Positions 34,114 to 43,346 of a stretch of DNA of 64,000 bases are shown piece after piece. Under the pieces are notes generated by a model. The model ran no database searches. It saw nothing but the letters and a program-made list of their open reading frames with translations, and was not told the DNA's origin. This DNA comes from Defluviimonas sp. SAOS-178_SWC (lineage in GTDB: Bacteria > Pseudomonadota > Alphaproteobacteria > Rhodobacterales > Rhodobacteraceae), in contig NZ_CP156081.1 of the NCBI RefSeq assembly GCF_039830135.1, positions 3,272,001-3,336,000 of the forward strand, read 5' to 3'. The number at the start of each line of letters is the position of its first letter. Position 1 is the stretch's first letter. A program made the translations under genes and the position numbers.

Positions 34114-35331
34114 ATGACATCGACAGCCACACCCGTGACAGGGAAACAACGAGGCCGACGTAGGCTGGAACGCTCGACCGTCGTAGGTCTGGCTCTGATC
34201 GCGCCGCTTTCTCTCGTGATCATCCTGTTCCTGCTTTTGCCGCTTTCTCGGTTCCTCTCGCTCAGCGCAAACAACACGGAAGCCGCGGGTTGGCTGTCAC
34301 ATACGTCGGCTGCTCTTGCCGGTTGGTCGGGCGAGGAACTGCCGTCAGACGATGCCTATGCAGCGATTGCCAAGGACGTCCGGGGCAATGCGGAATTGAC
34401 ATCGAAACTCGCGGCCCGGTTGAATTTCTTCGAAGGCGGGATGATCAGCCTGCTGCGGCGCACTTCGGCAAAGATCGACTCAATCCCGCCGACCCGCGAC
34501 GGTTTTGTCGCGTTTCACAAGGATTGGGGCGACCTCGAGACCTGGCGGTCGATCTATCTGGTGTCTCAGCCGCTCCTGATCGAACACTACCTCAATGCAC
34601 TTGATCTGCGCGCCGACAACCCGACCCGGGTGACTTCGATCGAACAGCAGCCAGAGCGGCAGCGCATCTTCCAAGGTCTCTGGCTCCGTACGATCCTCGT
34701 CGCATTGGTCGTGATCTGCGCCTGCACTTTGATTGGCTATCCATTGGCCTTCTACCTGTCCCGTGCCCGCGGTTTCGCCTTCATGCTCGGCATGGGAATG
34801 GTCCTGCTCCCGTTCTGGACGCCGCTCCTGGCTCGGATCACCAGTTGGCAGGTCCTTCTGGAAACGACGGGCGTTATTCCCACCGCCCTTGCTGCTTCGG
34901 GGTTGATCGAGGGTCGGATGCCTGCGTTGTTCAACAATCTCTTCGCGACCATACTGGTCATGACCTATGTGCTGTTGCCTTTTGCGGTCTTGCCCACCTA
35001 TGCGGTAATGAACCGGGTCTCTCCATCGCTGTTTCGTGCTGCGCTCACCCTCGGCGCCAGCCCCGGGCGCGCGTTCTTTCAGGTCTATTTGCCGCAAACG
35101 CTTCCCGGAGTGATCGCAGGCAGCATCCTGATCTTCGTGTTCTCGTTTGGCTTCTATCTGACACCTGAGCTCGTTGGCGGCCCTGGCGGCAGCCTGATCG
35201 GCAACCAGATCGCGTATCACTTCTCAAAGTCGCTCAACTGGGGCCTGGCAGCGGCTCTGTCCGGTCTTCTGCTGGTCATCATCGCCGCTGCGGCGCTCCT
35301 GCTGCGCTCGATAGCACAGCGCCAAAGCTGA
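34114..35331 (+). CDS. ABC transporter permease, PotB-like, with periplasmic insertion
   Basis: A 405-residue permease. The first membrane segment (about 24-48) is followed by an insertion of about 130 residues, probably periplasmic, before the usual core of five further helices. The EAA loop (RAALTLGASPGRAFFQVYLPQTLPG) is near 310-334. Length exceeds ordinary PotB (about 280) because of the insertion. It pairs with the permease at 35356 and the ATPase at 37211. Confidence 0.88.
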   Translation: MTSTATPVTGKQRGRRRLERSTVVGLALIAPLSLVIILFLLLPLSRFLSLSANNTEAAGWLSHTSAALAGWSGEELPSDDAYAAIAKDVRGNAELTSKLAARLNFFEGGMISLLRRTSAKIDSIPPTRDGFVAFHKDWGDLETWRSIYLVSQPLLIEHYLNALDLRADNPTRVTSIEQQPERQRIFQGLWLRTILVALVVICACTLIGYPLAFYLSRARGFAFMLGMGMVLLPFWTPLLARITSWQVLLETTGVIPTALAASGLIEGRMPALFNNLFATILVMTYVLLPFAVLPTYAVMNRVSPSLFRAALTLGASPGRAFFQVYLPQTLPGVIAGSILIFVFSFGFYLTPELVGGPGGSLIGNQIAYHFSKSLNWGLAAALSGLLLVIIAAAALLLRSIAQRQS

Positions 35332-35355
35332 CACCCAGAAACTGGAAAACACGAT

Positions 35356-36165
35356 ATGAAGATCATTCTTCGCATCTGGGTCGCGCTCGGCTTCTGTTTC
35401 TTGGCGCTACCGCTCCTTGCGATCATTCCGCTGTCGTTCACGTCGGGGCAGTACATGTACTACACTCCCGAAATGCTGGCGCTCGATCCAGCGGGCTATT
35501 CCACCAAATGGTATGCGGAGGTTCTGTCGAGCCCCGACTGGATAATGGCAGTCAAGAACAGCCTCATCATCGGGTTTGGCGCAGCTGCGCTGGCGACCGC
35601 CTGTGGCACCTTGGCAGCCATCGGACTGACCTGGGCCGGCACCCCGGCCAAGAACTTCTGGACCATGATGATCCTACTACCGCAGGTCGTTCCGATTGTC
35701 ATAATCGCCGGCGGCCTGTTCTCGGCATTCAGCGACCTGCGGCTCATCGGTACCTATACGGGCATCATCATCGCCCACACTGTACTGGCCGCACCAGTGG
35801 CCGTTATCACGATCCGTGCCAGCATGGAACGCTTCGACTGGAACCTTGTCGCGGCGGCCTCCACGCTCGGTGCCAACCCGATCTATACTTTCCGGAACGT
35901 CACCCTCCCTCTTGTACGTCCGGCCATAATCGCAGGGGCCATCTTCGCCTTTGCCACCTCGCTCGATGAGGTCGTGATTATCCAATTCATCGGCGCCTAT
36001 AAGCAAAAGACCATCCCGATCCAGATGCTTATCGGTCTGCGCGAACATCTGAGCCCCGCCATCCTTGCCGTGGCGACGATGCTGATCGGTTTCGCGCTGA
36101 TCGTGATCCTTCTGGGCGAAACACTGCGACGGCGCAGCCTCGCCGTAGAAACCCCGAAAAAGTGA
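35356..36165 (+). CDS. ABC transporter permease, PotC-like
   Basis: A 269-residue permease with six predicted helices and the EAA motif (AASTLGANPIYTFRNVTLPLVRP) near residues 170-192. It is the second membrane subunit of the Pot-type importer. It follows the PotB-like gene by 24 bases and precedes rbsD by 52 bases, in one operon. Confidence 0.88.
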   Translation: MKIILRIWVALGFCFLALPLLAIIPLSFTSGQYMYYTPEMLALDPAGYSTKWYAEVLSSPDWIMAVKNSLIIGFGAAALATACGTLAAIGLTWAGTPAKNFWTMMILLPQVVPIVIIAGGLFSAFSDLRLIGTYTGIIIAHTVLAAPVAVITIRASMERFDWNLVAAASTLGANPIYTFRNVTLPLVRPAIIAGAIFAFATSLDEVVIIQFIGAYKQKTIPIQMLIGLREHLSPAILAVATMLIGFALIVILLGETLRRRSLAVETPKK

Positions 36166-36217
36166 ACTCAGCGCCCCGCTGTCCCGGACGGGGCACGGCG
36201 TCAGAAAGGAACGCGCA

Positions 36218-36670
36218 ATGCGAAAGGGCACATTGCTCAATGGTCCGTTGACCGGCTTGATCGGCAGCCTCGGTCATTCCGACAAGATCATGGTCACCGA
36301 CGCCGGCTGGCCGATCCCGGAAAATGCAAAGATCGATCTCTGCCTGACCCACGGCATTCCACGGCTGCACGAGGTGTTCTCGGTGATCGCTTCGGAGCTG
36401 ATGATCGAAAAGGTGATCATCGATGCCGAAATGCGCGCCTGCGGACCGCAGGTTCACGACGTGATCCTCGAGGTAATCGCAGCTCAGGAGAACGCCGACG
36501 AGATTGTCGTCGCCTATGAGGAACACGACGTCTTCAAGCATCATGCTACCAGTGCGAAAGGCATCGTACGAACCGGAGAATGCATTCCCTACTGCAATCT
36601 CGTGATCGTGGCCGGGCTGGCATTCACACCCCCCTCGGGCGGCTCACATTCCGGGAGGAAGGCCGGATAA
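36218..36670 (+). CDS. rbsD: D-ribose pyranase (RbsD/FucU family)
   Basis: A 150-residue RbsD-type protein. It begins MRKGTLLNGPLTGLIGSLGH with the catalytic His at residue 20, continues with KIMVTDAGWPIP, and ends with the active-site segment PYCNLVIVAGLAF. Known members interconvert pyranose and furanose forms of ribose (or fucose anomers), feeding the furanose to ribokinase. Its place between a transporter and a PfkB kinase is consistent with a ribose-like product in this pathway. Ribose versus another sugar cannot be decided. Confidence 0.85.
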   Translation: MRKGTLLNGPLTGLIGSLGHSDKIMVTDAGWPIPENAKIDLCLTHGIPRLHEVFSVIASELMIEKVIIDAEMRACGPQVHDVILEVIAAQENADEIVVAYEEHDVFKHHATSAKGIVRTGECIPYCNLVIVAGLAFTPPSGGSHSGRKAG

Positions 36671-37218
36671 TGGGGCGCGCGCATTCGATAGCGGTGCAGG
36701 AGTTGTCGCCCGACGTCGTGGCCGGTTGTGGCACCGCCTTGATGTCCGACCCATCCATAGACTCCACCAGCGGCGGACCCTGGTGGCAATGCTGGGAAGG
36801 GCTTGCAGGACTGAGCCACGGCCGGCAGTGGACCGGATTTGTCCGCGCCACCCCGGGCTGGCCGGTGATTGCCGAGATGGAACGCGAGCCGGGAACGGAA
36901 ATCATCATCCCTGTCGAAAGGCCGATCATCCAAGTTATAGCGCCCTCAACCAAGCCGGGCATTGACCGGCCGAAAGCCGAGGCCGCGCGCGCCGTGCTCA
37001 TCCGGCCGGGCACGGCTTTGGTCATGGCGCCCGGGGTATGGCACGCGGCGGCCTTTGGCGGCGATGCAGCGGCCTCGTATTTCTACATAGCCGAGCGGCG
37101 CAAGGCCGAAGATAGCGAAGGCCGTGGCGGCTGGGTCGCCCTCGCAGACGGAATGAAGATCGTCTGCCGGCCGATGCATTCAGGCGAAGCGGATGAAAGG
37201 AACCCGGTCCATGTGTGA
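36670..37218 (+). CDS. Ureidoglycolate lyase-like (AllA family) cupin
   Basis: A 182-residue protein of the AllA fold. Conserved segments are PGTEIIIPVERPIIQVIAPS, RAVLIRPGTALVMAPGVWH and a final beta-rich part. AllA splits ureidoglycolate to glyoxylate and urea in purine catabolism. No other allantoin gene is nearby, so the present substrate may be another ureido or N-glycosyl compound. The start at 36670 shares one base with the rbsD stop (TAATG), and the ATPase gene begins 8 bases before its end. Confidence 0.7.
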   Translation: MGRAHSIAVQELSPDVVAGCGTALMSDPSIDSTSGGPWWQCWEGLAGLSHGRQWTGFVRATPGWPVIAEMEREPGTEIIIPVERPIIQVIAPSTKPGIDRPKAEAARAVLIRPGTALVMAPGVWHAAAFGGDAAASYFYIAERRKAEDSEGRGGWVALADGMKIVCRPMHSGEADERNPVHV

Positions 37219-38296
37219 CGATATCGTGGCACGCTATGAAAATGTCTCAAAGGACTATGACGGGGTCAAGGTCGTTAAAGACCTAACCTTCGATATCAAG
37301 CGAGGCGAGTTCCTATCACTACTGGGCCCGTCCGGATCTGGCAAGACGACGACACTTATGATGCTGGCAGGCCTGCAATCGCCGTCAAGTGGCAATATCT
37401 ATCTCGACCGCAAACCCATCGTCGGAATTCCACCGCACCGCCGAAATATCGGCGTGGTCTTTCAGAACTATGCGCTGTTTCCACACATGACCGTCGGCGA
37501 GAACGTTTCCTTTCCACTCAGGGCCCGCCGCATGCATGGCGCGGAGATCACGGCCCGGGTTCGCACCAGCTTGGCGATGGTTCAGCTTGACGCTCTTGTG
37601 GACAGGCGTCCCGCCGAGCTGTCCGGAGGACAGCAGCAACGGGTCGCACTGGCCCGGGCGCTGGTCTTCGATCCAAGCCTCGTTCTTCTGGACGAACCGC
37701 TTGGCGCGCTCGACCGACAACTGCGCGAGAACATGCAACTGGAGTTGAAGCAGTTGCACCGGCAAACTGGCATAACCATGGTGTATGTCACCCACGATCA
37801 GGGTGAAGCAATGACAATGTCCGACAGGGTTGCAGTGTTCGACCAGGGCAAAATCCTGCAATGTTCGGCACCGGAAGAAATCTACAACGCGCCGAACAGC
37901 CGCTTCGTCGCGGAATTCGTTGGCGAGAACAACCGCTTTGCCGGCGTTGTCGAGGCGGTCGACGCAGCGGAGTGTGCGGTTCGCACCAGCAATAGCATGC
38001 TTATTCGTGCCCATCCTTCCAAGGATCTGGCGGTTGGCGAATCCGTCCAGGTTTATGTGCGGCCCGAACGGATCGATGTAGGGACAACCGCCAAGTCACA
38101 TTCCAACAGCTATCTGGCACATATCCGCGATGCAATTTTTCTTGGCGATCACACGCGGTTGAAGGTCGAGATACCGGGCCACCCCGAGGTGACAGTCAAG
38201 CGCAACTTCTTTGGCGAAGCCGACAATCTGCCTGCGCCCGGCCAGACCACCGTCGTGGGCTGGTCGTTGGAAGCCTCACGAGTCGTGACGCGGTAA
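37211..38296 (+). CDS. ABC transporter ATP-binding protein, PotA-like
   Basis: A 361-residue ATPase. It has Walker A GPSGSGKTTT, Q-loop FQNYALFPHMTV, signature [16 protein letters not shown], Walker B LVLLDEPLGALD and the switch His in YVTHDQ. The C-terminal TOBE domain (about 270-361) is typical of PotA/MalK-type subunits. The ATG at 37211 is preferred over 37193 because AAAGGA is properly spaced. It energises the importer encoded at 32935-36165 despite the two catabolic genes between. Confidence 0.92.
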   Translation: MCDDIVARYENVSKDYDGVKVVKDLTFDIKRGEFLSLLGPSGSGKTTTLMMLAGLQSPSSGNIYLDRKPIVGIPPHRRNIGVVFQNYALFPHMTVGENVSFPLRARRMHGAEITARVRTSLAMVQLDALVDRRPAELSGGQQQRVALARALVFDPSLVLLDEPLGALDRQLRENMQLELKQLHRQTGITMVYVTHDQGEAMTMSDRVAVFDQGKILQCSAPEEIYNAPNSRFVAEFVGENNRFAGVVEAVDAAECAVRTSNSMLIRAHPSKDLAVGESVQVYVRPERIDVGTTAKSHSNSYLAHIRDAIFLGDHTRLKVEIPGHPEVTVKRNFFGEADNLPAPGQTTVVGWSLEASRVVTR

Positions 38297-38365
38297 TGAC
38301 CAGTCTTTCGACCACCCACCTACTGTCCCGACATCCTGAAACGAATAGCAACCGGAGAGAAAACC

Positions 38366-39127
38366 GTGAACCGGATTGAATTTCACAAACTGTTCAAGTC
38401 ACCTGGCCCGGTGATACTTCCCGTCGTCCATGTCCTGGACGAGGCACAAGTCACGCGAAATGTCAGTCTGGCGATACAGGTCGGGGCGCCCGGCATCCTA
38501 CTGATCAATCACGATATTTCGGCGGAGGCCTTCGTGCCGCTGATACGGTCGGTCCGTAGCCAGTTTCCGACCCTGTGGTTGGGTGTGAACTTCCTTGCCG
38601 TGACAGGCAAAGACGCGTTTCCGGTGCTGGGAGAGTTGCAGCGGACCGGCACGAAGGTGGACGCCTACTGGGCGGACGATGCTCGGATCGACGAGATGAA
38701 ACCTACGACTGAACAGGATGAAGCCCGGGAGATCGCAAATGTCAGCAGCGCCAGTGGATGGACGGGGCTCTATTTCGGTGGCACATGCTTCAAGAAGCAG
38801 CGGGATGTTGCTCCGGAGCATTACGCCACATCCGCGAGGATCGCGCGTGACTGGATGGATGTGGTCACGACATCGGGAATTGCTACCGGTCATGCTCCGG
38901 AGCTTAGCAAAATCGAGATTTTTCGTAACGCCATCGGCGATGCTCCTCTCGCGCTTGCCTCCGGAATAACTTGCGAGAACGCTAGGGCCTTCGCCCGGTT
39001 CGCAGATTGTTTCATTGTCGGCACAGGCGTCAACCAGACCGGAGACTTCCACAACTTTGACCAAAGAAAGCTCGCCGACCTTATGGAAGTTTCCCGTGAC
39101 CTATCTGCCGATGTAAGCATTTGTTAA
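38366..39127 (+). CDS. BtpA/SgcQ-family TIM-barrel protein
   Basis: A 253-residue predicted TIM barrel. The C-terminal region (GIATGHAPELSKIEIFRNA, LASGITCENARAFARFAD, FIVGTGVNQTGDFHN) matches the pattern of the BtpA/SgcQ family. The strand 7/8 glycines suggest a phosphate-binding site. The family has no firmly assigned reaction (SgcQ lies in a sugar operon; BtpA was linked to photosystem I). Here it is the last gene of the kinase/transporter/RbsD operon, so it probably acts on a phosphorylated sugar derivative. An ACCGGAGAG site precedes the ATG. Confidence 0.7.
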   Translation: MNRIEFHKLFKSPGPVILPVVHVLDEAQVTRNVSLAIQVGAPGILLINHDISAEAFVPLIRSVRSQFPTLWLGVNFLAVTGKDAFPVLGELQRTGTKVDAYWADDARIDEMKPTTEQDEAREIANVSSASGWTGLYFGGTCFKKQRDVAPEHYATSARIARDWMDVVTTSGIATGHAPELSKIEIFRNAIGDAPLALASGITCENARAFARFADCFIVGTGVNQTGDFHNFDQRKLADLMEVSRDLSADVSIC

Positions 39128-39241
39128 GAGAAAAGTAATTGCCGTACGCTCGAAGTTCGCAAAGATAGTGGAAATGCTGTTACTGGTCACAATTCGACGT
39201 CTTGAGCTACTCCCCATCCCTTGGACAGTTTCCGGAGTGAT

Positions 39242-39580
39242 TTAAGCCACTCTCTGCGCCTGCTGGTCGGATTCGATCTGGTTGAAGTAGACCACGGCGG
39301 GCGGCTGTCCGCCATCCGCGGCATGAGACCGCTGGTGATTGTAGAAGGTGATCCATCGGCCGATGCCGGCCTTCGCCTGTGAGCCGGTCTCCCAGGCATG
39401 CAGATAGAAGCACTCGTATTTCAGGGACCGCCACATGCGCTCGATGAAGACATTGTCGAGGCAGCGCCCCTTGCCGTCTATCGAGATCCGGGTCCCGATC
39501 CGCGTCAGCCGGTCGGTCCAGGCGAATGATGTGAACTGCGAGCCCTGATCGGTATTCATGATCTCGGGCCGGCGTAGCCA
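39242..39580 (-). pseudogene. IS3-family transposase C-terminal fragment
   Basis: About 113 codons of OrfB remain: EIMNTDQGSQFTSFAWTDRL (second catalytic Asp region), then FIERMWRSLKYECFYLHAW with the catalytic Glu, ending NQIESDQQAQRVA. The N-terminal two thirds are missing and replaced by an IS21 fragment. It cannot be active. Confidence 0.85.
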
Positions 39581-39858
39581 AGGCCGCGAAGCGCCTCGAA
39601 GATCCGGATCAACGTCAACCGTTCCCACTTCGCACGCCGGCCGTTCTCAGTGAGCAGGCGATCCGGTCGATCCCGCCACGGCCCGATCTTCGGCAGGGGA
39701 TGAACCGCACGTTCATAGCTGAACTCGGTCTTCCCCGACCGGATCACCTTGCGAACGACCTTCCGCGAGACCTTCAGTTCGCGGCAGATCTGCTTGATCG
39801 ACTTCTTCTGCTGAAAATGCGTCCGCCGGATCTTCGCGATCGTCTCCACAACCAGCAT
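39562..39858 (-). pseudogene. IS21-family IstA N-terminal fragment
   Basis: About 99 codons of the N-terminal part of IstA are left. The HTH domain (IRRTHFQQKKSIKQICRELKVSRKVVRKVI) is intact, followed by PKIGPWRDRPDRLLTENGRR. Homology stops at LRGLGYAG, where the sequence joins the IS3 fragment. Two truncated transposases are thus fused head to tail. The IstA start at 39858 is preserved. Confidence 0.8.
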
Positions 39859-39971
39859 CCCAACTACTGCTCCCGAATGATCTCGGAAGCATCATGGACC
39901 ACCGTATCAGGGGGGCCCGTTTGGACGCCGATCACCCCAACACAGGGGTCCTTACTCCACGCCTATCAACA
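39859..39971. other. Short stretch between IstA fragment and ParB remnant
   Basis: This 113-bp piece probably includes the upstream end of the IS21-type element, with ACCCCTGTGTTGGGGT-like symmetry near 39939-39954. It abuts the truncated parB copy at 39972. No gene. Confidence 0.35.
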
Positions 39972-40167
39972 CGGCAATGATCTCACCAGCATCATCGATC
40001 AGGACCGGATTGGTGAAGCCGAACCGGGTGATGCTGTCGGCGATCTGACGGATCTGACGGCGCGAATGCGTGCGCGCATTCCCGGCATTTGGAGAAAGTG
40101 TGCTCACCTGCCGCATCCGGATGCTTGGGGGCAACGGTGTGGTAGTGTCGTCGGGGGCGTTCAACAT
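39972..40167 (-). pseudogene. Truncated ParB N-terminal remnant
   Basis: Starting at ATG 40167 (MLNAPDDTTTPLPPSIRMRQ) the reading is nearly identical to the first 60-65 residues of the ParB-methyltransferase at 28701-30056. It then breaks after VLIDDAGEIIAV where the IS21-side sequence begins. The methyltransferase domain is gone. It is the right-hand relic of the duplication that brackets the Pot/PfkB cluster. Confidence 0.85.
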
Positions 40168-40270
40168 GGCCTGTTCTACCTGCGCTCTGGCCCGGGGGCA
40201 AACCGTTTAGCCCGGCCGTGAAGGGAGTCTAAGCATTGACAAAGCCATGCGTCCAGCCACCAGAGGTTGT
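39972..40270. repeat. Direct repeat copy B (truncated parB 5' end plus upstream region)
   Basis: It matches 29861-30157 with scattered substitutions and a few one-base gaps, in the same orientation. Homology extends about 100 bp upstream of the parB start, to GAGGTTGT at 40270. Recombination between the copies would delete about 10 kb containing the LysR gene and the Pot/PfkB cluster. Confidence 0.85.
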
Positions 40271-40473
40271 ACGAACTCCCCCCAGCCCACATCTCGCCCC
40301 TCGGGTGGGCACATATTTTGCTCACTGGCGAATATAGGTGGCCGAAAGGGCTTAGCGTAGGATTTACCACCGTCCGGCAACAGACCCCGGAAACTGTTCA
40401 GATCAACCGAACCACCTCTATCCTCCGGACCACCACCAGAAGCAAGCCGCGCGCCCACCCCAACGGGACTCCT
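40271..40473. other. Intergenic stretch downstream of aspartase gene
   Basis: No gene is supported over these 203 bases. It separates the duplicated parB relic from the 3' end of the aspartase gene. No clear terminator hairpin was found. Confidence 0.4.
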
Positions 40474-41871
40474 CTATTGGGTACGACTCGAGGGGGATTG
40501 GAAGATCATCGCGTCTATTTCCGGCGCGCTGCCGAAGCCGAGGCTGACCGCCGTAGCCACGATCGACGCCCCCTCCTCCATCGCGATCTTGGCCACCTTC
40601 GCCGCCCGCGCGTAGCCGATATGGGGAACCAGCATCGTCGCCAAAACAAGGCTGTTCTCGAGGACGCTCTCGCATTGTTCTGCATTCGCCTCGATCCCGG
40701 CAACGCAGCGTTCGGCGAGCGTGTCCATCGCGCGGATGAGCATGCGCATGCTTTGCAGCACGTTAAGAACAATCACCGGCTCGAATGCGTTGAGCTGTAG
40801 CTGTCCCGCCTCGGCGGCAAGTGTCACTGTCAGATCGTTGCCGATCACCTGAAATGCCACCTGATTGACGACTTCCGGAATCACCGGGTTCACCTTGCCG
40901 GGCATGATCGACGACCCCGCCTGAACCGCCGGCAATCGAATCTCGTTGAAGCCCGAGCGTGGACCAGAGGCCAGAAGCCGGAGGTCGTTGCAGATTTTCG
41001 ACAGCTTCACCGCGATCCGTTTCAGGACGCCCGAGAAGGTCACATAGGCGCCAGCATCCGAAGACGCCTCGATCAGGTCGCTCGCAAGCCGCGCGTCAAG
41101 GCCGGATACAAGGGCCAGTTCCTGCACGGCACGCTCGGCATATCCGTCGGGCGTGTTCACGCGGGTGCCGATCGCGGTGCCGCCGAGGTTGACCTCGAGC
41201 AGGAGCGTCGAGAGCCGGCCAATGATCTCGATGTCCTCAAGAATGGTCGCGGCGAATCCCGCGAATTCCTGACCGAGCGTCATCGGGACCGCGTCCTGCA
41301 ACTGCGTGCGGCCGATCTTGCGGATATCCGAGAAGACAACCGCGCGGTCCTGGAAAGCGGTGACCAACCGCCGCTGCGCCGCCTGAAAGTCGGCGCATTG
41401 CGATACGATTGCAAGCCGCATGGCTGTGGGATAGACGTCGTTCGTCGATTGCGAGCGGTTCACGTCGTCATTGGGATGAAGATGCGTGTAGTCTCCCGGC
41501 GCGTGGCCCATGCGGATCAGCGCGAGATTGGTAATCACCTCGTTGGCGTTCATGTTGGTGGAAGTGCCGGCGCCACCTTGGATCATGTCGACGCGGAAAG
41601 CGTCGTGATGCCGGCCCGCGATGATCTCGTCGCAGATCGTCTCGATGGCGGACGCCTTCGCCGGGGCGAGCACACCAAGGTCGAAATTGGCGCGTGCTGC
41701 GGCCTTTTTCACCCAGGCGAGTGCGCGGATGAATTCCGGAAACAGATTGAGCGGAATGCCAGTGATCGGAAAGTTCTCGATCGCCCGCTGGGTGTGAACC
41801 CCCCACAGGCAATCCGCAGGCAGTTCGACCTGGCCCAAACTGTCTTCTTCGATGCGCGTGGTGACTTGCAT
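40474..41871 (-). CDS. aspA: Aspartate ammonia-lyase
   Basis: A 465-residue member of the aspartase/fumarase superfamily. The flexible signature loop GSSIMPGKVNPV is followed by IPEVVNQVAFQVIGND, the aspartase rather than fumarase version. STNMNANEVITN and HPNDDVNRSQSTND are the other conserved regions. It converts L-aspartate to fumarate and ammonia. The ATG at 41871 has a GGAGAG site upstream; a frame from 41952 adds unrelated residues. It is the last gene of the operon that also encodes a ureohydrolase and an amidase, suggesting that aspartate is an end product of that pathway. Confidence 0.85.
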   Translation of the reverse strand: MQVTTRIEEDSLGQVELPADCLWGVHTQRAIENFPITGIPLNLFPEFIRALAWVKKAAARANFDLGVLAPAKASAIETICDEIIAGRHHDAFRVDMIQGGAGTSTNMNANEVITNLALIRMGHAPGDYTHLHPNDDVNRSQSTNDVYPTAMRLAIVSQCADFQAAQRRLVTAFQDRAVVFSDIRKIGRTQLQDAVPMTLGQEFAGFAATILEDIEIIGRLSTLLLEVNLGGTAIGTRVNTPDGYAERAVQELALVSGLDARLASDLIEASSDAGAYVTFSGVLKRIAVKLSKICNDLRLLASGPRSGFNEIRLPAVQAGSSIMPGKVNPVIPEVVNQVAFQVIGNDLTVTLAAEAGQLQLNAFEPVIVLNVLQSMRMLIRAMDTLAERCVAGIEANAEQCESVLENSLVLATMLVPHIGYARAAKVAKIAMEEGASIVATAVSLGFGSAPEIDAMIFQSPSSRTQ

Positions 41872-41948
41872 GGACGCTCTCTCCTTTGCAAAGGTGGGCA
41901 ACGCTGCGATACGAGTTGGTGCGGACCCCGATCTTAGGCGGGCGACGC

Positions 41949-43346
41949 TCACCCAGATCGGTGGGCAAGAAATTCAGCGACAGCAAGCAGGTCGATGTCC
42001 GCATAGCGCCGCCCAATCAGTTGCAGGCCGACCGGCAAGCCGTCGTGGGTCGAACCAAACGGAATTGACACGACCGGCAGGCCGAGAGCGGGAGTCGCAA
42101 GCACGGGGGTTTCGTCAAGTCCGAGGTCGGCGACATCGGCGTCGGCGGCATAGGCCGGCTGGCAATTGGTCGGCCAGACCATGACGTCGTAGCGCTCGAA
42201 AAATTCGCACATTCGGTCCCAGGCGCGCCGCCGGATGCCCTCTGCAACTGCAAGATCGTCCTGCGTCAGCCGGTCCGCCCGCTTCAATGTGCGCTGCAAC
42301 TCCAGCCCGAGTTCGTCACGCCGTTCCCTCCCGATAGGCCCCAACTCCAGCCGGGCCGACCAGTCGCGGAATATCTGCTGCGCGGCGGTCATCTCACCGA
42401 TTGCCGGGTCGGCGTCCTCAACCCGTCCGCCAGCCGCTTGCAAAAGGTCGCGCGCGGGTCCTAGCGTGGCGGCGATTCCGGGATGAACCGGCGTGCCGGA
42501 AGGCGTCAGGCACCAGGCGATGCGCAGCCCCGACAGGTCAACTGCCGGGCGCCTGTCCCAGTCCAACGCAACACCTTGAGATAAGGGATCTTCTGGCGAT
42601 GGACCCGCCATGATCTTTAGCATCAGCCGCGCGTCCCCGACAGTGCGTGCCATCGGCCCGGGCACATTCAGCCCATCGAAGGGTAGCGCGGAGCCTTCAA
42701 GCGGCACGATGCGTGAGGTCGGCCGTAGTCCAACGACACCGGTAAAGCCAGCCGGTGCACGGATGGATCCGCCAAGATCTGAACCGTCGGCCAACACCGA
42801 AAGCCCTGCGGAAAGCGCGGCAGCCGCGCCGCCCGATGAACCAGAGACGGTCCGGCTAAGGTCGTAGGGATTTCGACTCGTTCCGAATAGCGGATTCGTA
42901 GTCTGCGCGCCATACGCGAACTCCGACGCGTTGGTCTTGCCGATGATGATCGCGCCCGCTGCGCGCAGACGCCCCACATGGACCGCGTCGCGCTTCGGCA
43001 CATGATCCGCGAAGGGTCGCGAGCAGTAAGTGGTGCGTAATCCTGCAGTTGGAAACGTATCCTTGACGACCAGAGGGATACCATGGACTGGACCGACAAA
43101 ACGGCCCGCCTTGGCCATAACGTCCAGCTCCCGCGCCCGCGCCAGCGCCCCGGCCTCATCGATCGTGACCAGCGAATTCACATGGCGGTTCACTGCACCG
43201 ATCCGGTCCAGATGAGCCTCCACCAACTGGACGGCAGTAAGCTCCCCCGCGCGCAATAGTTCCGCAAGTTCCACTGCGCTTTTCGCGCAGAGGTTGCCCG
43301 AGCCGGTGGCGGGAACCACGAGAGGGCCGTCTACTACATATTTCAA
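41949..43346 (-). CDS. Amidase signature family hydrolase
   Basis: A 465-residue amidase. The Ser-cisSer-Lys triad is visible: Lys in PLVVKDTF (about 93), cis-Ser in [16 protein letters not shown] (about 167) and the nucleophile Ser in [11 protein letters not shown] (about 192). It hydrolyses an amide, probably the imported compound or an intermediate. The ATG at 43346 overlaps the transporter ATPase stop by 4 bases, tying it to uptake. Urea amidolyase or GatA roles are unlikely given the context. Confidence 0.85.
   Translation of the reverse strand: MKYVVDGPLVVPATGSGNLCAKSAVELAELLRAGELTAVQLVEAHLDRIGAVNRHVNSLVTIDEAGALARARELDVMAKAGRFVGPVHGIPLVVKDTFPTAGLRTTYCSRPFADHVPKRDAVHVGRLRAAGAIIIGKTNASEFAYGAQTTNPLFGTSRNPYDLSRTVSGSSGGAAAALSAGLSVLADGSDLGGSIRAPAGFTGVVGLRPTSRIVPLEGSALPFDGLNVPGPMARTVGDARLMLKIMAGPSPEDPLSQGVALDWDRRPAVDLSGLRIAWCLTPSGTPVHPGIAATLGPARDLLQAAGGRVEDADPAIGEMTAAQQIFRDWSARLELGPIGRERRDELGLELQRTLKRADRLTQDDLAVAEGIRRRAWDRMCEFFERYDVMVWPTNCQPAYAADADVADLGLDETPVLATPALGLPVVSIPFGSTHDGLPVGLQLIGRRYADIDLLAVAEFLAHRSG

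Noticed and set aside
34690..35220. Large minus-strand frame opposite the PotB-like gene (34480-35220)
   Set aside because: Antisense shadow of a clear membrane protein; very rich in Arg/Asp/Gln.
36670..37218. A purine/allantoin degradation locus based on the AllA-like gene
   Set aside because: No allantoinase, allantoicase or ureidoglycolate dehydrogenase genes accompany it; the neighbours are sugar-type enzymes.
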